Position numbers and translations under genes: made by a program. Under the pieces are notes generated by a model. The model worked only from the letters and a program-made list of their open reading frames with translations, was not told where the DNA came from and did not search any database. Source: JBFWUW01 sp050247075 (GTDB lineage: Bacteria > Planctomycetota > Planctomycetia > Pirellulales > JBFWUW01). Taken from it: a stretch of DNA of 18,405 nucleotides. Positions 1-6,511 of this stretch are shown here, piece after piece. Each line of letters begins with the position of its first letter. Position 1 is the stretch's first letter. The DNA lies in assembly GCA_050247075.1 (NCBI GenBank), contig JBFWUW010000101.1, positions 1 to 18,405 of the forward strand. Direction: 5' to 3'.

Positions 1-13
1 GCTCTTCCGATCT
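1..13. other. Illumina adapter remnant at contig end
   Basis: The first 13 bases, GCTCTTCCGATCT, are identical to the 3' end of the standard Illumina TruSeq/paired-end adapter. They sit exactly at the contig edge, where untrimmed adapter is expected. Genuine genomic sequence most likely begins at base 14. The apparent TTG start of the first gene uses the last adapter base and is therefore not real. Confidence 0.93.
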
Positions 14-1152
14 TGCGACGGGATGCCACATCGGCTGGCGGTCTGGCGGCCTGGGGTTCGCCCGCTCTGCAATTGAGTTGCTTGCCACCGGTGTTGCAGG
101 CCGCGCGGCGGTTCGCGCACGACGGCTGGGTGGGCCGTATCCAAGCCATCGTTCGCCATTACAAGCGAAGTTTTGATCTGACCCGGTGGGATAGTGTCAG
201 CCACCTGTTTGCCACAGGGGTTGGCGCGTTGGCCGAGTTGGCCTCGATTGATCCTGGCTTGCGCGGGCCAGCGGCGGATGCAATGGAATTGGCGGCCGGC
301 GCACAACAGTCTGATGGTAGTCTGCCGGCACTGCCGCGAGGGGGCTGGTGCTCGACAAGCGGCTGTTTAGGAATGGCCGGAGTGTGGTATCGTCTTGGCC
401 AGAAAGTCCATGCCGATCGGGCCTGGGATGCCATTGCCGCGCGGCAACTGCCAAACGGCGGGTTTGTCGGCAGCTATGGCCGCGGTGCCCGCTACTTTCC
501 ACGGCGGGAAGTAGCCTGGGGCGCGTTGCAATTCCTGGATGTCACCTTGTTGCGCGTCGCCGCGACCTTCGCGGAAGGAGACGCGGCCTACGCGGAGATA
601 TCGACAGACGATGCCCGTTTAAAAACGGTGCGGCGGTGGTCGGCCCGATTGCCCGACAACGCCAGCATCGCCGATGTGGGTTGCGGGCGCGGGCGGTACT
701 TGCAACATCTGGCAACCTGGCTGCCACGGGCCAGGCTGGTGGGAGTCGACCTTTCAGAGCGTTGGTGCCGAGAGATGCCGCGCGGCGTGGAAGCCAGGGC
801 GGGCAGCCTCCTGCGCATTCCCGCCGCCGACGGCGAGTTTGACGCGGTGCTGGCGATTGAGTCGCTGGAACATTCGCTGCTACCGCGACGGGCGCTACGA
901 GAAATGTTTCGCGTGTTGCGCCCCGGCGGCCGGCTATTGATTATCGATAAGGATGCCGCTGCGCAGCCGCTCTCTAAGCATGAACCGTGGGAACAATGGT
1001 TCGCACCGAGGGAGCTCAGCGGCTGGTTGAGCGAAGGCTGCCAGGAGGTGGCTGTTCGATCCATCAATCTGCCAAAGGGGGGCGGCAAACAGGTCTACGT
1101 CGCCTGGTCGGGCGTGCGGCGTGGACAGACAGAACGGCGGCGGGCCGCATGA
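13..1152 (+). CDS. Helical-repeat (cyclase/prenyltransferase-like) + SAM methyltransferase protein, 5' partial
   Basis: The frame is open through the left edge, so the N-terminus is missing; the TTG at base 13 is created by adapter. Residues about 20-185 are helix-rich and contain QQSDGSLPA (98-106) and RQLPNGGFVGS (144-154). These resemble the Q-x-x-D/N-G-[SG]-[FL] repeats of alpha/alpha-toroid proteins of the squalene-hopene cyclase/prenyltransferase type. Residues about 205-340 form a class I SAM methyltransferase: motif I IADVGCGRGRY (219-229), an acidic VGVDLSER (243-250), VLAIESLEH (279-287) and LRPGGRLLII (312-321). The second part should transfer a methyl group from SAM to an unknown acceptor. 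The first part looks like a substrate-binding or structural module, since I see no DxDD cyclase acid motif. Planctomycetes carry such composites near polysaccharide or lipid genes, but no neighbour here tells the substrate. Methyltransferase fold is confident; toroid assignment is moderate. Confidence 0.8.
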   Translation: MRRDATSAGGLAAWGSPALQLSCLPPVLQAARRFAHDGWVGRIQAIVRHYKRSFDLTRWDSVSHLFATGVGALAELASIDPGLRGPAADAMELAAGAQQSDGSLPALPRGGWCSTSGCLGMAGVWYRLGQKVHADRAWDAIAARQLPNGGFVGSYGRGARYFPRREVAWGALQFLDVTLLRVAATFAEGDAAYAEISTDDARLKTVRRWSARLPDNASIADVGCGRGRYLQHLATWLPRARLVGVDLSERWCREMPRGVEARAGSLLRIPAADGEFDAVLAIESLEHSLLPRRALREMFRVLRPGGRLLIIDKDAAAQPLSKHEPWEQWFAPRELSGWLSEGCQEVAVRSINLPKGGGKQVYVAWSGVRRGQTERRRAA

Positions 1153-1163
1153 GCCTGAGACCC

Positions 1164-1209
1164 GCGGCACCAGGTCTGGCAGCGACATCAAGTGCTGCCC
1201 TGGTGCCGC
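1164..1209 (+). terminator. Strong two-step hairpin after the methyltransferase gene
   Basis: The 10-bp perfect arms GCGGCACCAG (1164-1173) and CTGGTGCCGC (1200-1209) enclose a second stem, GGCAGC (1178-1183) with GCTGCC (1194-1199). The structure begins 11 bases after the stop codon. It is followed by TTGTTACC, not a real T-tract, so it may be a weak or Rho-assisted terminator or an mRNA 3'-end protector. The 497 bases between this gene and the next start also hold a candidate promoter and two small hairpins, listed separately. No further gene was seen there. Confidence 0.6.
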
Positions 1210-1443
1210 TTGTTACCAAGACAGGGAGTGTCCAGTTGGCTGGTTTCGAAGGAGAATGAATCTCACGATGAGGGTTGTGCAGGCCATAGCGCGCGGCGGA
1301 GGACCGCAAAACCATTGACTCAAACTTGTCGTGGCTATAGGCTTAGCAAAATGCACGGATTGTCGCCAATTGGGCAGGGTGGGGATTGCGCGCGAATTTT
1401 CGGCCCTTGCCGTGCAAGGCCGGGGCGTTGAAGAAACTTCGAG

Positions 1444-1471
1444 TTGCCAGTCCCACCAGACGACCTAGAAT
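1444..1471 (+). promoter_or_regulatory. Candidate sigma70-type promoter for the DUF1573 gene
   Basis: TTGCCA (1444-1449) and TAGAAT (1466-1471) are separated by 16 bp and each matches the bacterial consensus at 5 of 6 positions. It would give a leader of about 170 bases before the ATG at 1650. Planctomycete promoters are poorly defined, so this is a pattern match only. Confidence 0.4.
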
Positions 1472-1508
1472 CTCAATGAAACAACCTATTTTAACATGCT
1501 AGAACGAG

Positions 1509-1580
1509 TGCGAATCGTTCGCATCTTTCGTGATAACTTTGGCTTACGTCGGTCGCAACCATAACGGAAGTACCTTCCGT
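1509..1580 (+). promoter_or_regulatory. Two small perfect hairpins in the DUF1573 leader
   Basis: TGCGAA-TCG-TTCGCA (1509-1523) and ACGGAAG-TAC-CTTCCGT (1564-1580) are perfect 6- and 7-bp inverted repeats with 3-base loops. They lie between the candidate promoter and the chosen start codon of the DUF1573 gene. They could be operators or leader RNA structures; nothing distinguishes these. Confidence 0.35.
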
Positions 1581-1649
1581 GCTGGGAACTGGTTGCGGGT
1601 CTCACGGATGCCTTGGAAAATAGCAATCGGAAAGTTGGGGGACTCGGCG

Positions 1650-2657
1650 ATGTTCAAGAAAGCCTCGATGTTGGCGTGGGGCGCTGTGATGACGGTGGCG
1701 GCATGCTGCCCCAGTCTTGGACTGGCCCAGGAGTGGGCGCGCAAGATGTTCGACTCCACCGAGATCAAGTTTGGCGCGGTCGCCCGCGGGGCCAAGGTAG
1801 AGCATCGCTTTACGATCACCAACTTGTATGAAGAAGACGTACACATTTCCAATGTCCGCTCTAGCTGCGGCTGCACCACGCCAACCGTGGACAAACGCGA
1901 CCTGAAGACGTTCGAAAAGACCGAGTTGGTCGCCGTGTTCAACACGCGGACGTTTGAGGGGGATAAGAACGCCACCGTCACCGTGACCTTCGACAAGCCC
2001 TTTAGTGCCGAGGTGCAGGTGCAGGTGTCGGGCTACATCCGCAAGGATGTGGTGCTAGATCCGGGCCTGGTCGACTTTGGCGCCATCAACCAAGGTACGC
2101 CGGTTGAAAAGCGGATCGTGGTGAACTACGCGGGCCGCAGCGACTGGAAGATTACCGATGTACAAACCGCCAACGACCGGATCACGGCCCAATTGACCGA
2201 GACCAGCCGGCAGAACGGCCAGGTCAAATACGATCTGCTAGTGCGCTTGGCGGGCGACGCCCCGGCCGGTTACATCAAGGAACAACTATTGTTGCTGACC
2301 AACGACACGCGATCCAAGCAATTGCCGGTCGATGTCGAGGGGCATGTCACGCCCTCCATCTCCGTGAATCCCAGCTCGCTCAACATGGGTGTGTTGCAGC
2401 CGGGGCAAAAGATTACCAAGTCGCTGGTGGTCAAGGCCCAGGCCGGTTTCCGCATTAAGGGGATGAAGTGCGAGGACGAGGCGTTCTCGTTCAATCAAGA
2501 CGCGGAAATGAAGCCGCTGCATATTATTCCGGTGACGTTTGTGGCCGGCGACAAGACGGGCAAGATCACGCAGAAGATCGTGATCGAGACCGATCTGGCC
2601 GATCAAGGCAAGCTGGAATGCGATGTCTATGCCGTCGTGGTGGAAGCCCGCGAGTAG
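1650..2657 (+). CDS. Secreted DUF1573 domain protein with three Ig-like repeats
   Basis: The frame is open from a GTG at 1530, but the ATG at 1650 begins a clear signal peptide (basic MFKK, hydrophobic core, LGLA before Gln27) and is preceded by a GGGGA-type ribosome site, so I start there (335 aa). A lipobox-like VAAC (16-19) makes lipoprotein processing an alternative. Residues 35-120 hold the hallmark of DUF1573: an FGAVARG...HRFTITN stretch followed by SCGCTTP (72-78). Two similar beta-rich modules follow: LVDFGAINQGTPVEKRIVV near 130-150 and LNMGVLQPGQKITKSLVV near 234-252. The protein is therefore probably a string of three Ig-like/ASH-type domains acting outside the cytoplasmic membrane. 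The family has no established enzymatic activity; a structural or binding role is inferred. It is monocistronic, and the next gene is convergent. Confidence 0.88.
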   Translation: MFKKASMLAWGAVMTVAACCPSLGLAQEWARKMFDSTEIKFGAVARGAKVEHRFTITNLYEEDVHISNVRSSCGCTTPTVDKRDLKTFEKTELVAVFNTRTFEGDKNATVTVTFDKPFSAEVQVQVSGYIRKDVVLDPGLVDFGAINQGTPVEKRIVVNYAGRSDWKITDVQTANDRITAQLTETSRQNGQVKYDLLVRLAGDAPAGYIKEQLLLLTNDTRSKQLPVDVEGHVTPSISVNPSSLNMGVLQPGQKITKSLVVKAQAGFRIKGMKCEDEAFSFNQDAEMKPLHIIPVTFVAGDKTGKITQKIVIETDLADQGKLECDVYAVVVEARE

Positions 2658-2669
2658 ACCAAGCCGTAG

Positions 2670-2718
2670 CGTGGGCTTCTTGCCCACGAAAGGCTGGGAC
2701 ATGGGCTAGAAGACCATG
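2670..2718. repeat. Pair of adjacent degenerate palindromes between convergent genes
   Basis: CGTGGGC-TTCTT-GCCCACG (2670-2688) is a perfect 7-bp stem with a 5-base loop. Twelve bases on, CATGG-(9)-CCATG (2700-2718) contains GGGCTAGAAGACCA, which reads like a decayed copy of the first (GGGCTTCTTGCCCA). It lies in the 73-bp gap between the convergent DUF1573 gene and the feo operon. No T-tract follows on either strand. It could be a Rho-independent-like barrier or one copy of a dispersed palindromic repeat. Confidence 0.5.
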
Positions 2719-2730
2719 CCACCCGGCGGA

Positions 2731-2967
2731 TTACGATCTGCTTTCTCTTTCGGTAGGCTTCAGCGTTCCCAATTGCATCAGCGGCGGTGCCGGCTCGTCT
2801 GGCTCTGCCTTAGCCTGTTCGCTGGGGCATGCCGCACATTGGCCGCAACCACCGCGGCGCTGCATGAGCGCACGCCAGGCTTGCCGGCCGATATAGCCCG
2901 CCGCCAGGCCGACAACCACCACTGTGGCGATGGTTTGCCAATCGAGGACAAGCTCCAACTCCAGCAT
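2731..2967 (-). CDS. FeoB-associated Cys-rich membrane protein
   Basis: This 78-aa protein begins at an ATG with a good ribosome site (TTGGAG, 6 bases upstream). The frame extends further upstream, but that part overlaps feoB and is not credible. It has one N-terminal membrane segment (about residues 9-27, TIATVVVVGLAAGYIG), then a short basic region and a compact cysteine cluster, GGCGQCAACP (39-48). A hydrophilic Pro/Glu-rich tail follows. This is the architecture of the small FeoB-associated Cys-rich family (FeoB_associated), whose members sit directly after feoB. Its cysteines are thought to bind iron or to assist FeoB, but the mechanism is not settled. It starts 29 bases after the feoB stop and is the last gene of the feo operon. 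Confidence 0.85.
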   Translation of the reverse strand: MLELELVLDWQTIATVVVVGLAAGYIGRQAWRALMQRRGGCGQCAACPSEQAKAEPDEPAPPLMQLGTLKPTERESRS

Positions 2968-2996
2968 GTATGCTCCAACCGCGACTGAGTGGGATA

Positions 2997-5225
2997 CTAA
3001 CTCGCCAGCCACATGCCAGCCTGATAGGTTACCAGCGCCCCAACATAGGCCAACGATGTCATGTAGGCAAAGGTGAAAGCCGGCCAGCGCCAACTGTTCG
3101 TTTCGCGTTTGATGACGGCCAAGGTCGCCGCGCATTGCGCGCACAAGGCAAAGAAGACCATGATCGACAAGGCCACGGGCAGATTGTAGACCGGCCGGTC
3201 AGTGCCGTCCCAGCGGGCAGTTTGCAAGGCGCGCTCCAATTGCGAGCGGCTGTCTTCATCATCCAGATCGACTTCGCCCTGGTTGTAGATGACTCCCAAC
3301 GTGCCAATGATCACCTCCCGCGCGGGGAAGGAAGCAATCGCCGCGCAACCAATCCGCCAGTCCCAACCCAACGGCCGCACCAGCGGCTCGATGGCATGCC
3401 CCATCCGCCCTAGCAGACTTTGCCGCTGGTAGTCACCGGCAATCTCGGCATCGATGTGTTGCAATTCATCCTCGGCTGTCTGCCGCCGCGGGTCATCGGC
3501 GGGCAATGCCTCGACCTGGGCGGCCAACTCGCTTTGCCGCGCCTGATAAGGCCCTTCGATCGCGGCGGAGTCGTGCGGGTAATACAACAAGGCCCAAATC
3601 ACAATCGACACCGCCAGGATCAATGTGCCGGCTCGGGCTATAAAGGCCCAGCCGCGCTCACACATACGGTACAGCACCAAAGATGGCGACGGCCACTTGT
3701 AAGTGGGCAGTTCCATGACAAAGGGGGGCGTTGGCCCTTTCAGTAGCGTGCGTTTAAGCAGCAAGGCCACCACGGCCGCCGTTACGATGCCCAGCAAGTA
3801 CATGGCGAACATCGTCAACCCGCGGGTCAGCCACAGGCTTGCGGGGATAAACGCTCCGATCATCACGGTATAGACCGGCAGCCGCGCGCTGCAACTCATC
3901 AGCGGAGCGATCAGCACGGTCGTCAGCCGATCGCGGCGGTTCTCGATCACGCGGGCCGCCATCACGCCCGGTATGGCACAAGCAAACGACGACAGCAGCG
4001 GAATGAACGACTTGCCGCTCAGCCCCACCCGGACCATCAGTTTGTCCATCAGATAGGCGGCCCGCGCCATATAGCCGCAGTCTTCCAGCACGGCGATGAA
4101 GAAGAACAAGAACATGATCTGCGGCAGAAAGATAACCACTCCGCCGACACCGGCGATAATGCCATCGACCAACAGCGAACGGAGCGGGCCCTCGGCCATG
4201 CGGCCTTCCACCAGTTCACCCAGCCAATCGACCGCCGCGCCGATCAAGTCCATCGGAATCTTGGCGACGAGAAAGATCGACGTAAATACCGCCAGCATGA
4301 CCAGTGCAAAGATGGCGGTTCCCCAAACCTTGTGCGTTAGCACGCGGTCGATGCGGTCGGTGGCCGTGACACGGTGCTCCGTTGGCCGGCTGACCACGCC
4401 TTCCAAGATTTGCCCCACCCAACCATAGCGGGCGACCGCCTCGACGGCCGGCACGGGTGAGCCGGCTTCGGCCAATGCATTTCGTGACGTTTGCAGCTCA
4501 GCCTTAAGTTTGTCGCGGTCACCGTTGAGAATGGAACCGGCCAAATAGCCGCTGCTGTCCAGCAGCAATCGTTCGACCAGATATCGCGGCAGCGGGGCGT
4601 TTCCGTTTGTACCGGGCATTTTGCCCAGGAATTCCTGAAGGCGGGCGACTTCTTGTTGAAACAGGGGTGGAAAAGGGCTAGGTTGAAACCGCATGCCGGT
4701 GGTGGCCGCGGCGGCCAAGGCTGTTTTCAGCTCGGCCAGGCCGCGTTTGCGATGGGCCTGCAATTCAACGACGGGGACGCCCAGACGCTCGCGCAGTTTA
4801 GGCACGTCCAGGACAATTCCTTTCTGCTCGGCCACATCGGTCATGTTGAGCGCCAAGACGGTGGGCAGGCCCAACTCCAATACCTGGCTGACCAGATAAA
4901 GGTTTCGCTCCAGATTGCTGGCATCGACGATACACAACACGGCATCGGGCGGGGTCTGGTCGGCACGCCGGCCCAGCAGAACATCAACCGTCACCATTTC
5001 GTCTGGCGATCGCGGCGCCAGGCTATAGGTGCCGGGCAGATCGACCAGTTCAAACCGTTGGCCGGCATCGGCCATGTGGCCGATCTTCTTTTCCACCGTG
5101 ACGCCCGGATAGTTGCCGGTCTGCTGCCGCACGCCCGCCAAGGCGGAAAACAAGGTTGACTTGCCCGTATTGGGATTGCCAATCAAGGCCACCACGATCA
5201 TGTTTTGGGCGGTCTTGACCGACAT
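2997..5225 (-). CDS. feoB: Ferrous iron transport protein B (FeoB)
   Basis: FeoB is the inner-membrane Fe(II) transporter with a cytoplasmic GTPase domain. With the ATG at 5225 (742 aa) the G motifs are G1 GNPNTGKS (16-23), G2 GNYPGVT (37-43), G3 DLPG (62-65) and G4 NMTD (127-130). The helical GDI-like spacer follows. The membrane part contains the first Gate core GYMARAAYLMD, then SSFACAIPGVMAARVIENRRDR, which keeps the conserved cysteine, and PLMSCSARLPVY. A later half has AIASFPAREVIIGTLGVIY. Between membrane segments, after LLYYPHDSAAIEG, there is a hydrophilic, probably coiled stretch of about 50 residues rich in Glu, Gln and Asp. A TTG at 5258 (11 residues longer) and an ATG at 5201 (8 shorter) are alternative starts; none has a strong ribosome site. 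It follows the second feoA by 46 bases (13 if the TTG is used) and precedes the Cys-rich gene by 29 bases. Confidence 0.97.
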   Translation of the reverse strand: MSVKTAQNMIVVALIGNPNTGKSTLFSALAGVRQQTGNYPGVTVEKKIGHMADAGQRFELVDLPGTYSLAPRSPDEMVTVDVLLGRRADQTPPDAVLCIVDASNLERNLYLVSQVLELGLPTVLALNMTDVAEQKGIVLDVPKLRERLGVPVVELQAHRKRGLAELKTALAAAATTGMRFQPSPFPPLFQQEVARLQEFLGKMPGTNGNAPLPRYLVERLLLDSSGYLAGSILNGDRDKLKAELQTSRNALAEAGSPVPAVEAVARYGWVGQILEGVVSRPTEHRVTATDRIDRVLTHKVWGTAIFALVMLAVFTSIFLVAKIPMDLIGAAVDWLGELVEGRMAEGPLRSLLVDGIIAGVGGVVIFLPQIMFLFFFIAVLEDCGYMARAAYLMDKLMVRVGLSGKSFIPLLSSFACAIPGVMAARVIENRRDRLTTVLIAPLMSCSARLPVYTVMIGAFIPASLWLTRGLTMFAMYLLGIVTAAVVALLLKRTLLKGPTPPFVMELPTYKWPSPSLVLYRMCERGWAFIARAGTLILAVSIVIWALLYYPHDSAAIEGPYQARQSELAAQVEALPADDPRRQTAEDELQHIDAEIAGDYQRQSLLGRMGHAIEPLVRPLGWDWRIGCAAIASFPAREVIIGTLGVIYNQGEVDLDDEDSRSQLERALQTARWDGTDRPVYNLPVALSIMVFFALCAQCAATLAVIKRETNSWRWPAFTFAYMTSLAYVGALVTYQAGMWLAS

Positions 5226-5271
5226 TCGCTCTTGCTCGCTCGGTTGTGAAAGAGACAATCGTCCTGGAAAA

Positions 5272-5490
5272 TTACTCTACTTCCACGCGCGCCGCTTCTT
5301 GCTTGCGCAGCGATAGCCGATAGCCGCGCAGCTCAAACTCCAGGGGATCACCCAGCGGCGCGGCTCCGCAATAGGCGATGGCTATTCCCGGCGTCAGCCC
5401 CATTTCCATCAGACGCAGGCTGACATCGTCGGTGCCAGAGACGCGGATTACGCGCGCCGTCGCACCCTTGGCCAACTCTGAAAGCAGCAT
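5272..5490 (-). CDS. feoA: FeoA domain protein (second copy)
   Basis: This 72-aa protein is a complete single FeoA domain, a small SH3-like beta barrel that supports FeoB at the cytoplasmic membrane. It opens with MLLSELAKGATARVIRVSG, has the conserved RLMEMGLTPG core near residues 27-36, and ends in the typical LRGYRLSLRKQEAARVEVE strand pair. The ATG is preceded by GGGAGA about 10 bases upstream. A 19-residue upstream extension in the same frame overlaps the preceding feoA and was rejected. It lies 19 bases after the first feoA and just before feoB, so the three are almost certainly co-transcribed. Confidence 0.93.
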   Translation of the reverse strand: MLLSELAKGATARVIRVSGTDDVSLRLMEMGLTPGIAIAYCGAAPLGDPLEFELRGYRLSLRKQEAARVEVE

Positions 5491-5509
5491 CCGACCGATT
5501 CTCCCGTTT

Positions 5510-5758
5510 CTAACCGGCATGGCCGGGCAACAGTTCCACCAGCACACTGGTCAATTCATCGGCCCGAAAGCAAAGCCTTTGGCCAGCCAAACGGATAATG
5601 CAAGGGGAGCCTGGCTGCAACATGACGATCTCCGCCCCGCCGCGCAGCCCTAACTCCTCCAGTCGATGAACCTGGTCCGGCTTGCCCAACAATTGGCTAA
5701 CGCGGGCCATCTGGCCGCCGCGCAACAGACTAAGTGGGACAAGTTCCGACACCCGCAT
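5510..5758 (-). CDS. feoA: FeoA domain protein (first copy)
   Basis: This 82-aa protein is also a single FeoA domain: VPLSLLRGGQMARVSQLLG, then RLEELGLRGGAEIVML, then the GSPCIIRLAGQRLCFRADE strand region. It differs from the second copy in both ends and in its two cysteines (CIIR and LCFR), so the pair is an old duplication. The ATG at 5758 is used; a GTG nine bases upstream is possible, and neither has a clear ribosome site. It is the first gene of the feo operon, directly downstream of the promoter and Fur-like box. Two separate FeoA proteins before one FeoB may give non-redundant partners. Confidence 0.92.
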   Translation of the reverse strand: MRVSELVPLSLLRGGQMARVSQLLGKPDQVHRLEELGLRGGAEIVMLQPGSPCIIRLAGQRLCFRADELTSVLVELLPGHAG

Positions 5759-5794
5759 GCAAGCCACTTGAGGTTGAAGGGTACGCTTTACGCT

Positions 5795-5813
5795 ATTGAG
5801 ACTGATTCTCGAT
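5795..5813. promoter_or_regulatory. Fur-box-like operator of the feo operon
   Basis: TGAGACT-G-ATTCTCG (5797-5811) matches the 7-1-7 Fur consensus TGATAAT-N-ATTATCA at 11 of 14 specified positions and has dyad symmetry (GAGA...TCTC). It begins about 8 bases downstream of the putative -10 of the feo promoter, near the expected transcription start, where an iron-loaded repressor would block initiation. The match is seen in the sequence; that Fur is the binder is inferred. Confidence 0.75.
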
Positions 5814-5820
5814 TTGATCT

Positions 5821-5849
5821 ATATTAAGGGAGCCGCATGTCTCTCGCAA
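5821..5849 (-). promoter_or_regulatory. Sigma70-like promoter of the feo operon
   Basis: On the minus strand TTGCGA (5849-5844) and TAATAT (5826-5821) are separated by 17 bp. The position, about 60 bases before the first feoA start and abutting the Fur-like box, supports function. Confidence 0.6.
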
Positions 5850-5916
5850 TGAGGGGATGACGTATTCTCCAAGGTGCCAGGGGGACAGACCTGGATTGCC
5901 AACCGGGTCACAATTC

Positions 5917-6324
5917 ATGTTAAAACCTCTGGCCCTGGTGGTGGGCATCCTCTGGGCTTCGCCAGTCAGCTTGATTGGATTGGCCATTGGCATGGCCGGA
6001 TTGCTGACGGGAGGGCGAATTCAGCGACGGGGCCCCGTCTTGGAATGTTATGGCGGTGCCGTGACCTGGGTGGTCACCCATCTGCCGTACGGCCAGTTGA
6101 CCCTGGCGATGACCTTGGGGCATGTGGTGATCGGCCAGTCGGCGGCGGCATTGGATATCTCACGCGAGCACGAACGGGTACACGTTCGACAATTCCAGCG
6201 TTGGGGGCTGTTTCTGGTCCCGGCCTATTTTGGAGCGTCGTTTTACCAATGGTGGAAAGGACGCGACTGGTATCGCGATAACCCTTTCGAGCGTGAGGCA
6301 TACGGCGACAACAATCATATCTAG
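5917..6324 (+). CDS. Small membrane protein with HExxH motif, possible minimal metalloprotease
   Basis: I do not recognise a named family. The 135-aa protein starts with a long hydrophobic region (residues 2-31, one long or two short membrane segments). A second, moderately hydrophobic stretch runs from about 47 to 73. Residues 84-91 read EHERVHVR and contain an exact HExxH zinc-ligand signature (85-89). A hydrophobic WGLFLVPAYFGASFYQWW (96-113) and DNPFEREAY (121-129) follow. In gluzincin-type metalloproteases the third ligand is a Glu downstream, often in an NPxExxA-like context, so E125 or E127 is a candidate. A zinc-binding or peptidase role is inferred only. An ATG at 5857 would add 20 hydrophilic residues; its GAGGGG is too close to the start, so I use 5917. 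The gene is divergent from feo and shares its upstream region. Confidence 0.75.
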   Translation: MLKPLALVVGILWASPVSLIGLAIGMAGLLTGGRIQRRGPVLECYGGAVTWVVTHLPYGQLTLAMTLGHVVIGQSAAALDISREHERVHVRQFQRWGLFLVPAYFGASFYQWWKGRDWYRDNPFEREAYGDNNHI

Positions 6325-6346
6325 AGCCTGACCGAGCATCCCCACC

Positions 6347-6372
6347 GCGGGGTGGATCGCAATCCGCCCCGC
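6347..6372. terminator. 11-bp GC-rich hairpin after the HExxH gene
   Basis: GCGGGGTGGAT (6347-6357) pairs with ATCCGCCCCGC (6362-6372) over 11 bp, including one G-T wobble, around the loop CGCA. It lies 22 bases after the stop codon. GAGAAAACG rather than a T-tract follows on the plus strand, so it is terminator-like but incomplete. Confidence 0.5.
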
Positions 6373-6511
6373 GAGAAAACGACGAACTGGCACACCCGCA
6401 CCCCATTTGTGACGTAAAGTTATCTAGGACAGATTCTCACGCGAAAGGCCGCACACTTGGTTGTGGCAGCGGCCTTTCCATTCGAATGACGACTGGCTTG
6501 CAGCCTCTTTC

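Noticed and set aside
159..434. Small minus-strand open frame within the first gene
   Set aside because: It is antisense to the helical-repeat domain and has no ribosome site or recognisable motif.
4491..5159. 222-codon plus-strand open frame inside feoB
   Set aside because: It is antisense to the FeoB GTPase domain, whose G motifs are intact.
5857..5916. Earlier ATG start for the HExxH protein
   Set aside because: The GAGGGG directly abuts the ATG, too close for a ribosome site. The added 20 residues are polar and precede an obvious membrane-segment start.
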